Assembly: GCF_023507745.1 (NCBI RefSeq) | Contig: NZ_JALPZO010000172.1 | Span: forward strand, 62,001-126,000 | From: Vreelandella olivaria | Lineage (GTDB): Bacteria > Pseudomonadota > Gammaproteobacteria > Pseudomonadales > Halomonadaceae | Direction of reading: 5' to 3' | DNA: 64,000 nucleotides | Part shown: in pieces, positions 37,567 to 46,796 of the stretch | How the letters are laid out: every line of letters begins with the position of its first letter | How positions within the stretch are numbered: position 1 is the first letter of the stretch | Notes under the pieces: model-generated | Databases searched by the model: none | What the model saw: only the letters and a program-made list of their open reading frames with translations | Told to the model about the DNA's origin: nothing | Position numbers and translations under genes: made by a program

Positions 37567-39012
37567 TTACGTATCTGGCTGCATTTCAGTTGGCTCGGTA
37601 CGTACTTCCAGCTCATACAAGCCACTGCCACTGGCACTGAAACCACGTGCACTCACTGTATAGGTACCCGGCAGCAGCGCTTGTTCCAGAAGTGAATTGG
37701 TGCCACCACCACCATCGTCATCGCTATAGGAAACGCCTTCGCCATATAGCTCGATATAGGTGTCGAAGTCAGTGGAGTTCATTCTTATCGTGACCAGCGA
37801 GCTTTCCTCTAACGTAAGTTCATACATCAGTGGCTCACCGCTATACCAGCCATTTAGCGTTTCATCAGGCGTTAACGCGCCCTCATTACGCAGCTCTACG
37901 CCTTCGGGTAACTCTTTGAGCTCAACCGACAGGGTGAATAAACCACTGTCGTAGCCAAAGGCCGTACGGGCAGTCAACTGATAGACACCTGGGGCCAGGA
38001 AGTCAGTAATACGGGCATCCAGGTTGCCAGCGCTGTCATCATCTTCACGGTAGTAGCCGTTAGGCCCCTGTAGTACCAGATACGAGTCGACATCGTTTGA
38101 CCCCATCTGGACCTGATACATGCCCGCCTCTTCAATTTCCAACTCATATTGAAGGTCTTGACCGCTGTACCAACCGTTTAAAGAGTCATCGGGGGTAATG
38201 GTGCCATCATTACGCAACTCACCATCTCCCGGCAGTTCTCGCGGCTCGGCAGTTAAGGTGAATACACCATTGCCATCACCATATGCAGTACGTGCTGTCA
38301 GCTTATAGTCGCCTGGCGCAAGGAAATCAGAGATCCGTGCATTCAGATTACCTGCGCTGTCATCATCTTCACGGTGGTAGCCATGGGGGCCTTCCAGCAC
38401 TAAATAGGCATCGAAGTCATCCGCATGCATCTCAATTTGGTACATGCCTGCTTCTTCGATTGTCAGGGTTAGCTCACGGGCAGTGCCATCCAACCAGCTA
38501 TCAATCGGCGCGTCTATGGTGAGCGTGTCCGAATCACTCAGTTCAATGGTACGGCTATTAATGCTGAAGGGACCGTAGCTATGGGCATCAGCTCCACTGA
38601 CCACCACGATATAGTCGCCACTCTCTTCGATACGGTGACGGACCGTTGGGGCACTTTTCAGCAGTTCGAGCTGATCATCATATAAAGCGACAATCCCTTG
38701 CAGAGCCCCACGCAGGGAAATCTCTACCAGTTCATCCTCTTCCAGGCTAATGGCATAACGTAAGAACCGGCTGCCATCTTTACCATTTAACTCACCGGCT
38801 GAGGTGATTTCACCACGAGTACGCTCACCCAACGTTAAACTATCCAGGCCCGCCACTGCGGAGTTTCGGTACTGCTCTGCCGCGGCGTTTTCCTCGGCAG
38901 GGGGTCCCTCAACGGCAGGTGTCGCGCCAGGCATTGCTTGCGCTGCTAAAAAGCCAACAACAGCACCGCCGACCGCAGCGATGATCAGCGTGAATGGGGA
39001 AGACTTGGCCAT
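37567..39012 (-). CDS. PPC-repeat exported/anchored protein
   Basis: About 481 aa. An N-terminal hydrophobic segment (FTLIIAAVGGAVVGFLA) probably anchors or exports it. The rest is several pre-peptidase C-terminal (PPC)-like beta domains; two adjacent repeats are nearly identical, sharing LNGWYSGQ/E, YREDDDSAGNL-ARI-DFLAPG and YQLTARTA-Y/FGY. The Asp-rich DDDSAG loops suggest calcium binding. No catalytic domain is attached, unlike most PPC proteins. ATG at 39012 follows AAGGA. Function unknown. Confidence 0.75.
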   Translation of the reverse strand: MAKSSPFTLIIAAVGGAVVGFLAAQAMPGATPAVEGPPAEENAAAEQYRNSAVAGLDSLTLGERTRGEITSAGELNGKDGSRFLRYAISLEEDELVEISLRGALQGIVALYDDQLELLKSAPTVRHRIEESGDYIVVVSGADAHSYGPFSINSRTIELSDSDTLTIDAPIDSWLDGTARELTLTIEEAGMYQIEMHADDFDAYLVLEGPHGYHREDDDSAGNLNARISDFLAPGDYKLTARTAYGDGNGVFTLTAEPRELPGDGELRNDGTITPDDSLNGWYSGQDLQYELEIEEAGMYQVQMGSNDVDSYLVLQGPNGYYREDDDSAGNLDARITDFLAPGVYQLTARTAFGYDSGLFTLSVELKELPEGVELRNEGALTPDETLNGWYSGEPLMYELTLEESSLVTIRMNSTDFDTYIELYGEGVSYSDDDGGGGTNSLLEQALLPGTYTVSARGFSASGSGLYELEVRTEPTEMQPDT

Positions 39013-39331
39013 ACGTGCATCCTTGTTCGGTAGCAATAATGCGGAAGATAAAGCAAGCCGAAATTATATGACGCTTAACTGAATAAAGTGAGCATTTAAT
39101 AGAAACATTGCAGTGCACAAAAGCAGCGTCTGGAACTCATCCGCTGGCTCGCGATAACTTACTGAATCTCAAGCCCATAACGCCAAGATTAAAAAATCGT
39201 AATTTTGAGGCCATTTGTAGCGATCTCCTTAAAGCTTGCCGTCTCGAAAAGAGCACGTTACTATCCTTGAGCCTAGCAGGCACCTCATCAATGAAAGTGG
39301 CATTAGTGACACATAAAACTGAGGTACTCCC
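39013..39331. other. Intergenic region, no gene seen
   Basis: 318 bp between divergent genes. No convincing small ORF or structured RNA; expected to carry the two promoters. Confidence 0.4.
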
Positions 39332-39715
39332 ATGGGAGCCCATAAACGATTACTCCAAACGAGTTGCTTAGCGGCGTTACTCATTACCTTCACCGCTAAT
39401 GGTGCTTTTGCACACGGTCTAGAAATACAGGAAGGTGTTGCTTCCTTCTATAGTGACCGCTTCCAGGGTGCCACCACCGCCAGTGGAGAACCCTTCGACC
39501 AACAGGCACTCACCGCAGCGCACCCAAGCTTGCCGTTTGGAACCAAAGTGCTGGTAACACGTCCCGATACCGGGCAGGAAGTAGAGGTGCTGATCAACGA
39601 CCGCGGCCCCTTTGTGCAAGGGCGTATTATTGATCTTTCAAAGCGGGCGGCCAGCAAGTTAGGCATGATTCGCCGGGGCACAGCCCCCGTGATGCTGACC
39701 CTGTTAGACTCATAG
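39332..39715 (+). CDS. RlpA-like septal ring lytic transglycosylase family protein
   Basis: 127-aa secreted double-psi beta-barrel protein. A signal peptide ends at ANGAFA-HG. RlpA motifs: GVASFYSDRFQGATTASGEPFD, TAAHPSLPFGTKVLVT and VLINDRGPFVQGRIIDLSKRAA. It lacks the SPOR domain of full-length RlpA. Predicted to act on peptidoglycan in the periplasm. Confidence 0.88.
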   Translation: MGAHKRLLQTSCLAALLITFTANGAFAHGLEIQEGVASFYSDRFQGATTASGEPFDQQALTAAHPSLPFGTKVLVTRPDTGQEVEVLINDRGPFVQGRIIDLSKRAASKLGMIRRGTAPVMLTLLDS

Positions 39716-39775
39716 CGAATTAACGGATAACACACCCGCAAGTGTGTGATACCCCTTAAACGATCAGTGTCGCAA

Positions 39776-39806
39776 GGCGGCCCACCACCGGGCCGCCCAT
39801 TTGTAT
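39776..39806. terminator. Terminator between rlpA-like and TonB receptor genes
   Basis: GGCGGCCC (39776-39783) pairs with GGGCCGCC (39790-39797), followed by CATTTGTATT. It separates convergent genes. Confidence 0.6.
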
Positions 39807-39829
39807 TAACTGCCCCACCAATCACAACG

Positions 39830-41884
39830 TTAAAAACGCAACGCTACTCCACCGTACACACTGCGCCCAGGAGCAGGCTCATAGAAACGGCCAAAGGTGC
39901 CATTCAGGCGTACATTAGCGTAGTGGTCATCATCTAATAGGTTGCGCACCCCTACATAGGCATTAAGCCGGGTATCACCACCCAACTGCCAACCATCGCC
40001 AGTACGCAGGTTGACCAGCCAGTAGCTATCGATCGCAGTTTCATTGGCATTGTCTGCCACCATACCACCCACATACTCGGTTTCCAGGGTGGCAAAACGC
40101 TCTCCCTGCCCCTCCCAGGTCAACTGACTGACCCAGGTTTGTTCTGGCAAGCCAGGAATGCGGTTTCCATCAAAGCGCTCGGCAGGCGTTGAAAAACGAT
40201 CAAACTCGTAACGTGCCAGCGTCAAGGCGCTACTTAACCGCCACTGATCAGCAAGCTGCCAGCCCACCGCCAGCTCCACGCCATCCCTGTTGGTGTCGCC
40301 AGCATTCTGGTAGAACGTGCGCGCCCCTTCATCAAAGGGCACCAACTCATCGCGTACACGCACTGAAAAGAGTGCCATATCATAATCCATGGCCAATGGT
40401 TCGATATAACCACGTAAGCCCACTTCACGGTTCCAGGCTTTTTGCGGCTCAATGGCTGGATTAAAACCACCTCCAGCGGGGTTGGCAAATTCGGCAAAGG
40501 ACGGTGTTTCAAACGCGGTGCCGGTATTGATATACGCTTGATGCTGAGGACGATAACGGTAACTTAAACCTGCCGAACCGCTCCACTCATTAAAGGTACG
40601 CTTGCCACTCTGGTCACCATCCACCAGATAGCGGTCATCCACCTCAAGCGCTACACGATCAAACCGCGCTCCTAGTGAAAACGTCACTGCTTCAGAAAGA
40701 GACAGATCAGCCTGAGCAAAGATTCCCGTTGCTGTGGCAGTTTGCGTTTCCTCGGCCACCTGCTCACCAACAGCGCCCTGTGAGTTCACGTCATTGCGAA
40801 AGCGGTCGTCGTCCTGACGCGCCACATCGACTCCCACAATGTAGCTCAGCGGTAAACTGCCCAACGCGACATCCTGATGATGCTCACTACTGGCACCCAC
40901 ATAGTCACGCTGATAACCCAGGCGGCTATCCCCCACGTAGGGTAATTGCTGTTCAAAATCGCGCTGGGCAATAAACCCTCTCAAATAGAACTCGCCAGGG
41001 CCCGCTGCCAGATCTTCATACTGCAAACCTATCAGCTGTTGATCCACACTTTGCCGTGCATCCAGGGCTAAGGAGTTGGGTGCGGCCTGATGACGCCCCT
41101 CCGCCACTTCCTGTGCAGTAAGCGCCCCGGCATCCTCTGAGCGTGGGTTCTCAAGTAAATTAATAATCGCCGTTATCGCCCGTTCACTACCCAGCTCCCG
41201 GCGTAACTTGGCATTGAGCAAGTACTTCTCGGTAGAGCTTTGTTCACGATAGCCACCGATATTAAGGGCAGACAGACTAACGTTATGCGACCACCCTTCA
41301 TGGGCACCACTATTCTGAAGCGCCACTTTTTGATAACCATCGCTACCCGCACCAACACTGAACCGGGAGCCGGGGTTTTCCCGACCATCTGCGGTGGTAA
41401 TATCAATCACACCACCCGCTGCATTGCCATACAGCACAGATGAAGGGCCACGAATCACTTCAATACGTTCTACACTGTCCAAATCAATAGCATCCAACTG
41501 GGCTTGCCCATCAGGAAGCGTATAGGGAATGCCATCCACCATGACCGTAATACCGCGCACACCAAAAGGGGCACGTGCTCCAAAGCCGCGTATCGCAATC
41601 CGCTGCCCCTGGGCAAAATTATCGCGGTTTTGCAGAAACACACCGGGTACACGCACCAATGATTCATCCAACCGGACCCGCTGTTGCCCCTGGGAGATAT
41701 CATCCGCTTCCAGCGTCGATACCGCCGCAGGCGTGGCATAGAGTTCGCGGGCAAGGCGTGGTGCGCTCACTTCCACCGTTTGCAACTCAGTCGCCGCTTC
41801 ACCATCCGTAACCGTTTGGGCCCATAACGGGCTGGCGATAACAGTGCTTGTAAGTAGCAGCGAAGACGGCATTAACTTTCCCAT
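39830..41884 (-). CDS. TonB-dependent receptor
   Basis: 684-aa outer-membrane receptor. Signal peptide ending LWAQ-TV. The plug domain shows RIAIRGFGARAPFGVRGI, VMVDGIPYTLPDGQAQ and ERIEVIRGPSSVLYGNAAGG. A 22-strand barrel follows and ends with the usual aromatic residue (GGVALRF). Probably takes up a ferric siderophore or similar chelate; FecA-like overall. An AraC regulator is encoded just upstream on the same strand. Confidence 0.92.
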   Translation of the reverse strand: MGKLMPSSLLLTSTVIASPLWAQTVTDGEAATELQTVEVSAPRLARELYATPAAVSTLEADDISQGQQRVRLDESLVRVPGVFLQNRDNFAQGQRIAIRGFGARAPFGVRGITVMVDGIPYTLPDGQAQLDAIDLDSVERIEVIRGPSSVLYGNAAGGVIDITTADGRENPGSRFSVGAGSDGYQKVALQNSGAHEGWSHNVSLSALNIGGYREQSSTEKYLLNAKLRRELGSERAITAIINLLENPRSEDAGALTAQEVAEGRHQAAPNSLALDARQSVDQQLIGLQYEDLAAGPGEFYLRGFIAQRDFEQQLPYVGDSRLGYQRDYVGASSEHHQDVALGSLPLSYIVGVDVARQDDDRFRNDVNSQGAVGEQVAEETQTATATGIFAQADLSLSEAVTFSLGARFDRVALEVDDRYLVDGDQSGKRTFNEWSGSAGLSYRYRPQHQAYINTGTAFETPSFAEFANPAGGGFNPAIEPQKAWNREVGLRGYIEPLAMDYDMALFSVRVRDELVPFDEGARTFYQNAGDTNRDGVELAVGWQLADQWRLSSALTLARYEFDRFSTPAERFDGNRIPGLPEQTWVSQLTWEGQGERFATLETEYVGGMVADNANETAIDSYWLVNLRTGDGWQLGGDTRLNAYVGVRNLLDDDHYANVRLNGTFGRFYEPAPGRSVYGGVALRF

Positions 41885-41935
41885 GGCATCCTATCCTGGT
41901 GAGTTCTCATATGTGGTTCTGGAATTTAGGATAGC

Positions 41936-41956
41936 CGCTTCACTGCTAGTGAAGCG
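41936..41956. promoter_or_regulatory. Palindrome upstream of the TonB receptor gene
   Basis: CGCTTCAC (41936-41943) and GTGAAGCG (41949-41956) form perfect 8-bp arms with a 5-bp spacer, about 50 bp ahead of the start codon. Candidate operator or 5'-UTR hairpin; it does not look like a Fur box. Confidence 0.4.
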
Positions 41957-42052
41957 CTTATTTGTGTCAACTATCTCTCCAGCAGAACACACCTGTTCTT
42001 GTTGTATAGCATTAACTTGCAGGTAGGCAGGTAATAAACGCTTATCACGCTA

Positions 42053-42997
42053 TTAGTGCGGCAAAGCGATATCTGCCAAGTGAGTTGGCGGCAACAGCCC
42101 CAGAACCTTCTTCATGGAACGTACCTCCTCAGTGGGCGGTCGACCGAAAAAGCGCTTAAATTCACGGCTGAACTGTGATGCACTTTCATACCCCACTCGA
42201 TTCGCTGCTGACGCAGCCGTTAACCCATCCCGTATCATCAGCAGCCGGGCATGGTGCAAACGGGTGGATTTAATGTACTGAATAGGGGATGTTTGAGTAA
42301 CGGCTTTGAAGTGAACGTGAAAAGCAGGTGTGCTCATGCCCGCCTCTCCAGCCAGGCTACTGACCTCCAGTGTATCAGCGTAATTCGTATGAATTCTCCT
42401 TAAGGCCTTCGCGATTTTACCAAACTGGCCATAATGTGAGAGCGCAGAACGAACGCTACCGCCCTGCTCGCCCACCAGCACCCGATAGAAGATTTCTTTG
42501 ACAATGAGAGGGGCCAGGATGCGTGCGTCTGCTGGGGAGGCCAAAGCGTCCAGCAAGCGTAATGTCGCATCCAGCAGTGGCTCTCCAAGTGGGGTAGACA
42601 GCATCCCCCGTGGTGCATCCAGCGTATTACCACCCGACGCTTCCAACATCGTTACCAGTTCAGAGATAACCACCGCATCCAGCCGGATAGAAAGGCCAAG
42701 CATCGGCTCTTCCGGGCTTGCTTCCGTTTCCGATGTGAATGGTAACGGCACTGAAAGCACAAGATAGTGTTGTGCATCATAGATATAGATGTCATCTCCC
42801 AGATAACCACGTTTACGGCCCTGGCAGATAATCACGATGCAGGGTTCATAAAGAGCAGGGGTATGTTTAAGGGGACGGTTAGCGCGCATTAAGCGCACGC
42901 TATCCAACAGCGACTGGGTGTACCCTTCATGTGGTGCTAATTGATACAAGCGCTCGATAATCCTGTCGTGAACCTGAGAGTCGCTACCTGTCGTCAT
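42053..42997 (-). CDS. AraC-family transcriptional regulator
   Basis: About 314-aa regulator with the AraC-type N-terminal domain (YEPCIVIICQGRKRGYLGDD) and two C-terminal helix-turn-helix motifs (SSLAGEAGMSTPAFHVHFKA; ANRVGYESASQFSREFKRFF). Divergent from an SDR gene set, the common arrangement for this subgroup and the likely target. Start taken as ATG at 42997; GTG at 43006 is possible. Confidence 0.9.
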   Translation of the reverse strand: MTTGSDSQVHDRIIERLYQLAPHEGYTQSLLDSVRLMRANRPLKHTPALYEPCIVIICQGRKRGYLGDDIYIYDAQHYLVLSVPLPFTSETEASPEEPMLGLSIRLDAVVISELVTMLEASGGNTLDAPRGMLSTPLGEPLLDATLRLLDALASPADARILAPLIVKEIFYRVLVGEQGGSVRSALSHYGQFGKIAKALRRIHTNYADTLEVSSLAGEAGMSTPAFHVHFKAVTQTSPIQYIKSTRLHHARLLMIRDGLTAASAANRVGYESASQFSREFKRFFGRPPTEEVRSMKKVLGLLPPTHLADIALPH

Positions 42998-43220
42998 ACC
43001 CACCACCTGCTCACTGGATGCAGTTTGATAAAGAAAACAATAAGCCCGTCAATATGCGTCATTACGGTATAAGAGCAATATACATGCTTTATGCTGAAAC
43101 TCAGTACCTAAAACCATCCATCAAATAGAATTAGGCAAACATGCAATAGAATTGTCTCTATTGCCACTGCCAGCCAGCCTCTAATCTTCTCCAGGTACAT
43201 ACCCTCTGGAGGATTAACCC

Positions 43221-43955
43221 ATGCCCCATTCATCCACATCCAAAGTCATTTTATTAACCGGCGCCAGCAGCGGCATTGGCGAGGCCACTGCCCGCTGGCT
43301 AGCAAGGCAAGGCCACCGGCTGGTCATTGGCGCCCGCCGCACGGATAGGCTGGAGGCATTGAGCCACGCCATTCGTGCCGATGGTGGCACGGTGGATTAT
43401 CAAACGCTGGACGTTACTGATCTTGCAGCTATGCAAGCGTTTGCCAATTTCGCGCTCAATACCCATGGCCGTATCGATGTCATCATCAATAATGCCGGTG
43501 TTATGCCGCTTTCACCCTTGGCAGCGCTCAAGATTGACGAGTGGAACCGCATGATTGATGTCAATATTCGCGGTGTTCTCAATGGCATCGCTGCCGTTCT
43601 ACCCACCATGCAGGCTCAGGAAAAGGGCCAGGTGATCAATATTTCCTCCATTGGCGGCCTTATGGTCGTGCCTACCGCTGCCGTTTACTGCGCCACCAAA
43701 TATGCCGTACGCGCTATTTCCGATGGATTACGCCAGGAAACCAATAACATCCGCGTCACCTGTGTCTATCCAGGCGTGGTGGAGTCCGAACTGGCGAACA
43801 CCATCACCGACCCCGAATCGGCCAAACTGATGGAAACCTATCGGCAGATTGCTCTCAAACCCGAGGCCATTGCATCAGCCATCGCGCATGTTATCGGTCA
43901 GCCGGATGACGTTGATACCAGCGACATTGTGGTACGACCCACAGCGAGCAACTAA
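43221..43955 (+). CDS. Short-chain dehydrogenase/reductase
   Basis: 244-aa classical SDR. Cofactor motif TGASSGIGEATARWLA, then NNAGVMPLSPL, with catalytic Ser in INISSIGG and the YCATK (Y-x-x-x-K) motif. Arg after the Rossmann turn (GARRTDR) suggests NADP(H). First gene of a three-gene plus-strand set, preceded by CTGGAGG. Confidence 0.93.
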   Translation: MPHSSTSKVILLTGASSGIGEATARWLARQGHRLVIGARRTDRLEALSHAIRADGGTVDYQTLDVTDLAAMQAFANFALNTHGRIDVIINNAGVMPLSPLAALKIDEWNRMIDVNIRGVLNGIAAVLPTMQAQEKGQVINISSIGGLMVVPTAAVYCATKYAVRAISDGLRQETNNIRVTCVYPGVVESELANTITDPESAKLMETYRQIALKPEAIASAIAHVIGQPDDVDTSDIVVRPTASN

Positions 43956-43996
43956 TTCTTGCCCATGTTTTTAGCAACGACTCCGCGGAGTAAATA

Positions 43997-44446
43997 ATGA
44001 AACGTCAAATGGCTTTATTGCCCTTCCTGACGCTTGCCTGCGCACTATTTCCGTTTGCTGCACAGGCAACGACGACAGAAGCCCGCAGCGAGCGAGGAGC
44101 AGAAGTAATTCGCAATCTTAATCAAGGTGCAGACCAACCAAACCTGGAAGCAATGCGCGAAGAGTTCCCTTTTCTCGCCGAAGCCACGGAAGCTTATGCT
44201 CTTGGCGATGTCTGGAGTCGTTCTGGCCTTGATGACCGGACACGCCAACTGACAGCAGTAGCGGTGATGGCCGCCCTGGGCGAGGTTGGCATGATGCGTG
44301 TCCATGCGGGTTACGCACTTAACATTGGCGTTAGCGAGGAAGAGCTTAAGGAAGTGATCTATATGATCACGGTACCTGCTGGCTTCCCCCGTGCCATTGC
44401 TGCATCTCAGGTTCTATCCGAGCTGTTTGCCGAACGTGATACCTAG
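43997..44446 (+). CDS. Carboxymuconolactone decarboxylase-family protein, exported
   Basis: 149 aa. A signal peptide (MKRQMALLPFLTLACALFPF, AQA) precedes an AhpD/CMD-like domain: DVWSRSGLDDRTRQLTAVAV, then MMRVHAGYALNIGVSEEELKEV. The CxxC of peroxidase-type AhpD is absent, so a non-peroxidatic, periplasmic member. Context with an SDR and an Atu4866-domain protein is common in such AraC-controlled sets. Confidence 0.85.
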   Translation: MKRQMALLPFLTLACALFPFAAQATTTEARSERGAEVIRNLNQGADQPNLEAMREEFPFLAEATEAYALGDVWSRSGLDDRTRQLTAVAVMAALGEVGMMRVHAGYALNIGVSEEELKEVIYMITVPAGFPRAIAASQVLSELFAERDT

Positions 44447-44458
44447 AGAGAGGTGTTT

Positions 44459-44818
44459 ATGCAAGAGACTCAGCTTCCCATCTACTGGCAACGTGCACTG
44501 GTGATCGCTGGCATCATCACGGTGTTTCCAGCAGCCACCACTGCTCAACCAACCCACAATAACGGAGACGACGCTATGGCAGACCACCCCTATGTTGGCA
44601 TGTGGGTCACTGAAGATGGCCGGGTGCGTCATGAGCTTTTACCCAATAACCGCTATGATGAGGCCCGCGGTGAACGTGAAAGCGCTTATCAGGGTCGCTA
44701 TCAGGTGACTGATAACTACATAGAATATTGGGATGACACCGGTTTCACCGCTGATGGCGAATTCATTGATGATGTGCTGTATCACGGCGGTATGGTGCTA
44801 TACCGGTCTGTTGAATGA
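44459..44818 (+). CDS. Atu4866-domain protein
   Basis: 119 aa. Hydrophobic N-terminal segment (ALVIAGIITVFPAATTAQ) consistent with export, then the small beta-barrel Atu4866 domain with YVGMWVTEDGRVRHELLPNN, RYDEARGERESAYQGRY and DDTGFTADGEF. GAGAGG lies six bases before ATG. Function unknown; third gene of the SDR set, 12 bp after the previous stop. Confidence 0.85.
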   Translation: MQETQLPIYWQRALVIAGIITVFPAATTAQPTHNNGDDAMADHPYVGMWVTEDGRVRHELLPNNRYDEARGERESAYQGRYQVTDNYIEYWDDTGFTADGEFIDDVLYHGGMVLYRSVE

Positions 44819-44966
44819 AACAACTACGCTCCCCCCTTGCGACGCGATGGGGGGAGCTCTGTCTGCAGTATCAATCGCACCGACCATTTACTTTACGGCG
44901 CGTCTCACTACAACTGGAGGGTGGGCTCAGCGAATGAAAAACTCACCCGCCTCCAGGGAGATTGAT

Positions 44967-45926
44967 TCAAGAGAGCCATTCACGCTTACGAGCACGTATC
45001 AGGCTAGCAACCACCGATATAGTCAAGATAGAGGCAATGACACTTAGCGAGAGCCATACCGGCACTTTAATCCAGTCCACTACCAGCATCTTGACGCCAA
45101 TGAACACCAGAATCATCGCCAGACCATACTTTAAAAGTGAGAAACGGTCACCTACATCGGCCAATAGAAAGTACATCGCACGCAACCCCAGAATGGCAAA
45201 CAGGTTGGAGGTCAGCACAATAAAGGGGTCGGTAGTAATCGCAAAAACAGTGGGAATACTATCAACAGCAAAAATCATATCTGAAATTTCGACCAGTACC
45301 AGAGCCAGGAAAAGAGGCGTGACCATACGCATCCCATCCTGAACGACAAAGAAACGTTCGCCCACCATCTGCGGTGTAATCGGGAACCGGTTACGCATCC
45401 ATTTTAATAACGGATTCTGCTCTAAATCCTCCGACTGCTCCGCTGAGCGCACCATTTTAATGCCGGTAAACACCAGAAAGACGCCAAAGACGTAAAGAAT
45501 CCAGTGGAAGTCCGAAATAATCCAACTTCCCATAAGAATCATTATGGTACGTAAAAAAACAGCACCTAAAATGCCGTACAGCAGCACGCGTCTCTGAAGC
45601 TCCAGCGGAACACAGAAGTAGCTGAAAATCATCATCCAGACGAATACGTTATCGACCGCCAAAGATTTCTCAACCACATACCCTGCAAAGAATTTCAGTG
45701 CCGTGTCGTTAGCAATGTCGCGCCCAACCGTCAGGGCCAGATACACCCACAGGCCAATACCAAAGAGAACCGCTACAGAGACCCAGGCAATAGACCACCC
45801 GGCGGCTTCTTTTAGCGATACACGATGACGCTCTCCTCCTTTAAAGATAAGCAAATCAACCGCCAGCATTACTAATACAATGGCTGCGAAGATGCCCCAC
45901 AACCATCCATTTCCCATCGTTTGCAT
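44967..45926 (-). CDS. alx: TerC/Alx-family membrane protein
   Basis: 319-aa protein with about nine membrane segments, the size of E. coli Alx. TerC-family motifs: FAGYVVEKSLAVDNVFVWM, LLYGILGAVFLRTIMI, and ISDMIFAVDSIPTVFAITTD with the acidic metal-binding residues. It probably exports manganese. The preferred ATG at 45926 follows a terminator hairpin and a yybP-ykoY riboswitch, strong evidence for Mn control. An in-frame extension to 46139 would translate the riboswitch and is rejected. Confidence 0.92.
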   Translation of the reverse strand: MQTMGNGWLWGIFAAIVLVMLAVDLLIFKGGERHRVSLKEAAGWSIAWVSVAVLFGIGLWVYLALTVGRDIANDTALKFFAGYVVEKSLAVDNVFVWMMIFSYFCVPLELQRRVLLYGILGAVFLRTIMILMGSWIISDFHWILYVFGVFLVFTGIKMVRSAEQSEDLEQNPLLKWMRNRFPITPQMVGERFFVVQDGMRMVTPLFLALVLVEISDMIFAVDSIPTVFAITTDPFIVLTSNLFAILGLRAMYFLLADVGDRFSLLKYGLAMILVFIGVKMLVVDWIKVPVWLSLSVIASILTISVVASLIRARKREWLS

Positions 45927-45948
45927 CGCGCCACCTATCTCAAGGCAA

Positions 45949-45986
45949 TAAAAAAGACCCGCGTCCGAAGGACACAGGTCTTTTTT
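45949..45986 (-). terminator. Expression-platform terminator of the Mn riboswitch
   Basis: On the minus strand AAAAAAGACC ... GGTCTTTTTT, with an inner TGTCC-TTCG-GGAC-type stem, ends in a T-run about 23 bp before the alx start codon. It can only control, not end, the operon. Confidence 0.85.
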
Positions 45987-45999
45987 GCAATAGATAGAA

Positions 46000-46122
46000 C
46001 GCACGAGACCTTGCCCTTCGGCAAGGTCTCGCTTGCAACAGTATCTGTTGCCTGTGATGCCGGGCGACCATTTAAGGTCAGCCGTCATGACGACACCACA
46101 GCGAAAAGCTACTCCCCTTGTA
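46000..46122 (-). ncRNA. yybP-ykoY manganese riboswitch
   Basis: Minus-strand RNA carries the hallmark elements: GGGGAGTAGC (46117-46108), a central region with CATGACGGCTGACC and CCCGGCATCAC, and the closing stem CGAGACCTTGC / GCAAGGTCTCG (46031-46004). Located in the leader of an alx/terC gene, the classic target. High Mn is expected to favour expression by relieving the downstream terminator. Confidence 0.9.
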
Positions 46123-46501
46123 TGCTCAATACTAGCCACTCCTTTAGTGGTGTCAAATACTCAATTATCTGTTGCAGTCTAATGATGGTATTCGCTAATT
46201 TCACCACAGCCCCAGCGCCCCATTCCCCAAATGTCATTCACGCTAACAGCACACTGAATGGTCGGCCGATGGCGACAGAGTTCAACCCGCCATCCGCCGC
46301 ACTCAGAAAAAAAATGTAAAAGGCTTTGACCTAAGCCCAGAAGCATGACAATGTAGTGTCAGTTGGAAAGCAAGCAGCATGGTTTCAGAAGCGTACGATC
46401 TTTTTCGGCAGCCTGATATTGTATTCCTTGTTTCACCCACTACTTCATCTGGGTAATACCAGGAATTTTATTACGGCGCATTAGCGCGAAAGGATCTACA
46501 C
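46123..46501. other. alx-csp intergenic region
   Basis: Divergent promoters are expected here. The csp message probably has a long 5' UTR as in other cold-shock genes. No ORF with a credible start was seen. Confidence 0.4.
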
Positions 46502-46708
46502 ATGGCAACTGGCACAGTTAAATGGTTTAACGACACCAAAGGTTTCGGCTTTATTGCTCCTTCTGACGGTGGCGACGATCTGTTTGCTCACTTCTCCGAA
46601 ATTCAGTCTGACGGCTTCAAAACCCTTCAAGAAGGCGCTAACGTCTCCTTCGACGTTACCCAGGGTAAGAAAGGCCTCCAGGCTTCTAACATCAAGCAAA
46701 TCTCCTAA
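46502..46708 (+). CDS. Cold-shock protein (CspA family)
   Basis: 68-aa single cold-shock domain. RNP1 reads KGFGFIAP and RNP2 is in [18 protein letters not shown] lies upstream of ATG. RNA chaperone; whether cold-inducible cannot be read from sequence. Confidence 0.95.
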   Translation: MATGTVKWFNDTKGFGFIAPSDGGDDLFAHFSEIQSDGFKTLQEGANVSFDVTQGKKGLQASNIKQIS

Positions 46709-46749
46709 CCCTTAGGTTAAGTATTTGCTCGGGCCTTTCCAGGCCCAAT

Positions 46750-46785
46750 AACAAGGCCCGCTTATGCGGGTCTTGTTGCATTTTG
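46750..46785 (+). terminator. Terminator after the cold-shock gene
   Basis: AACAAGGCCCGC (46750-46761) pairs with GCGGGTCTTGTT (46766-46777) with one wobble, followed by GCATTTTG. A second small hairpin, GGGCCT-TTCC-AGGCCC (46731-46746), precedes it. Confidence 0.75.
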
Positions 46786-46796
46786 CCCTTTCAGTC

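Noticed and set aside
45927-46139. N-terminal extension of the TerC/Alx protein
   Set aside because: It would translate a riboswitch and a terminator; homologues start at the equivalent of 45926.
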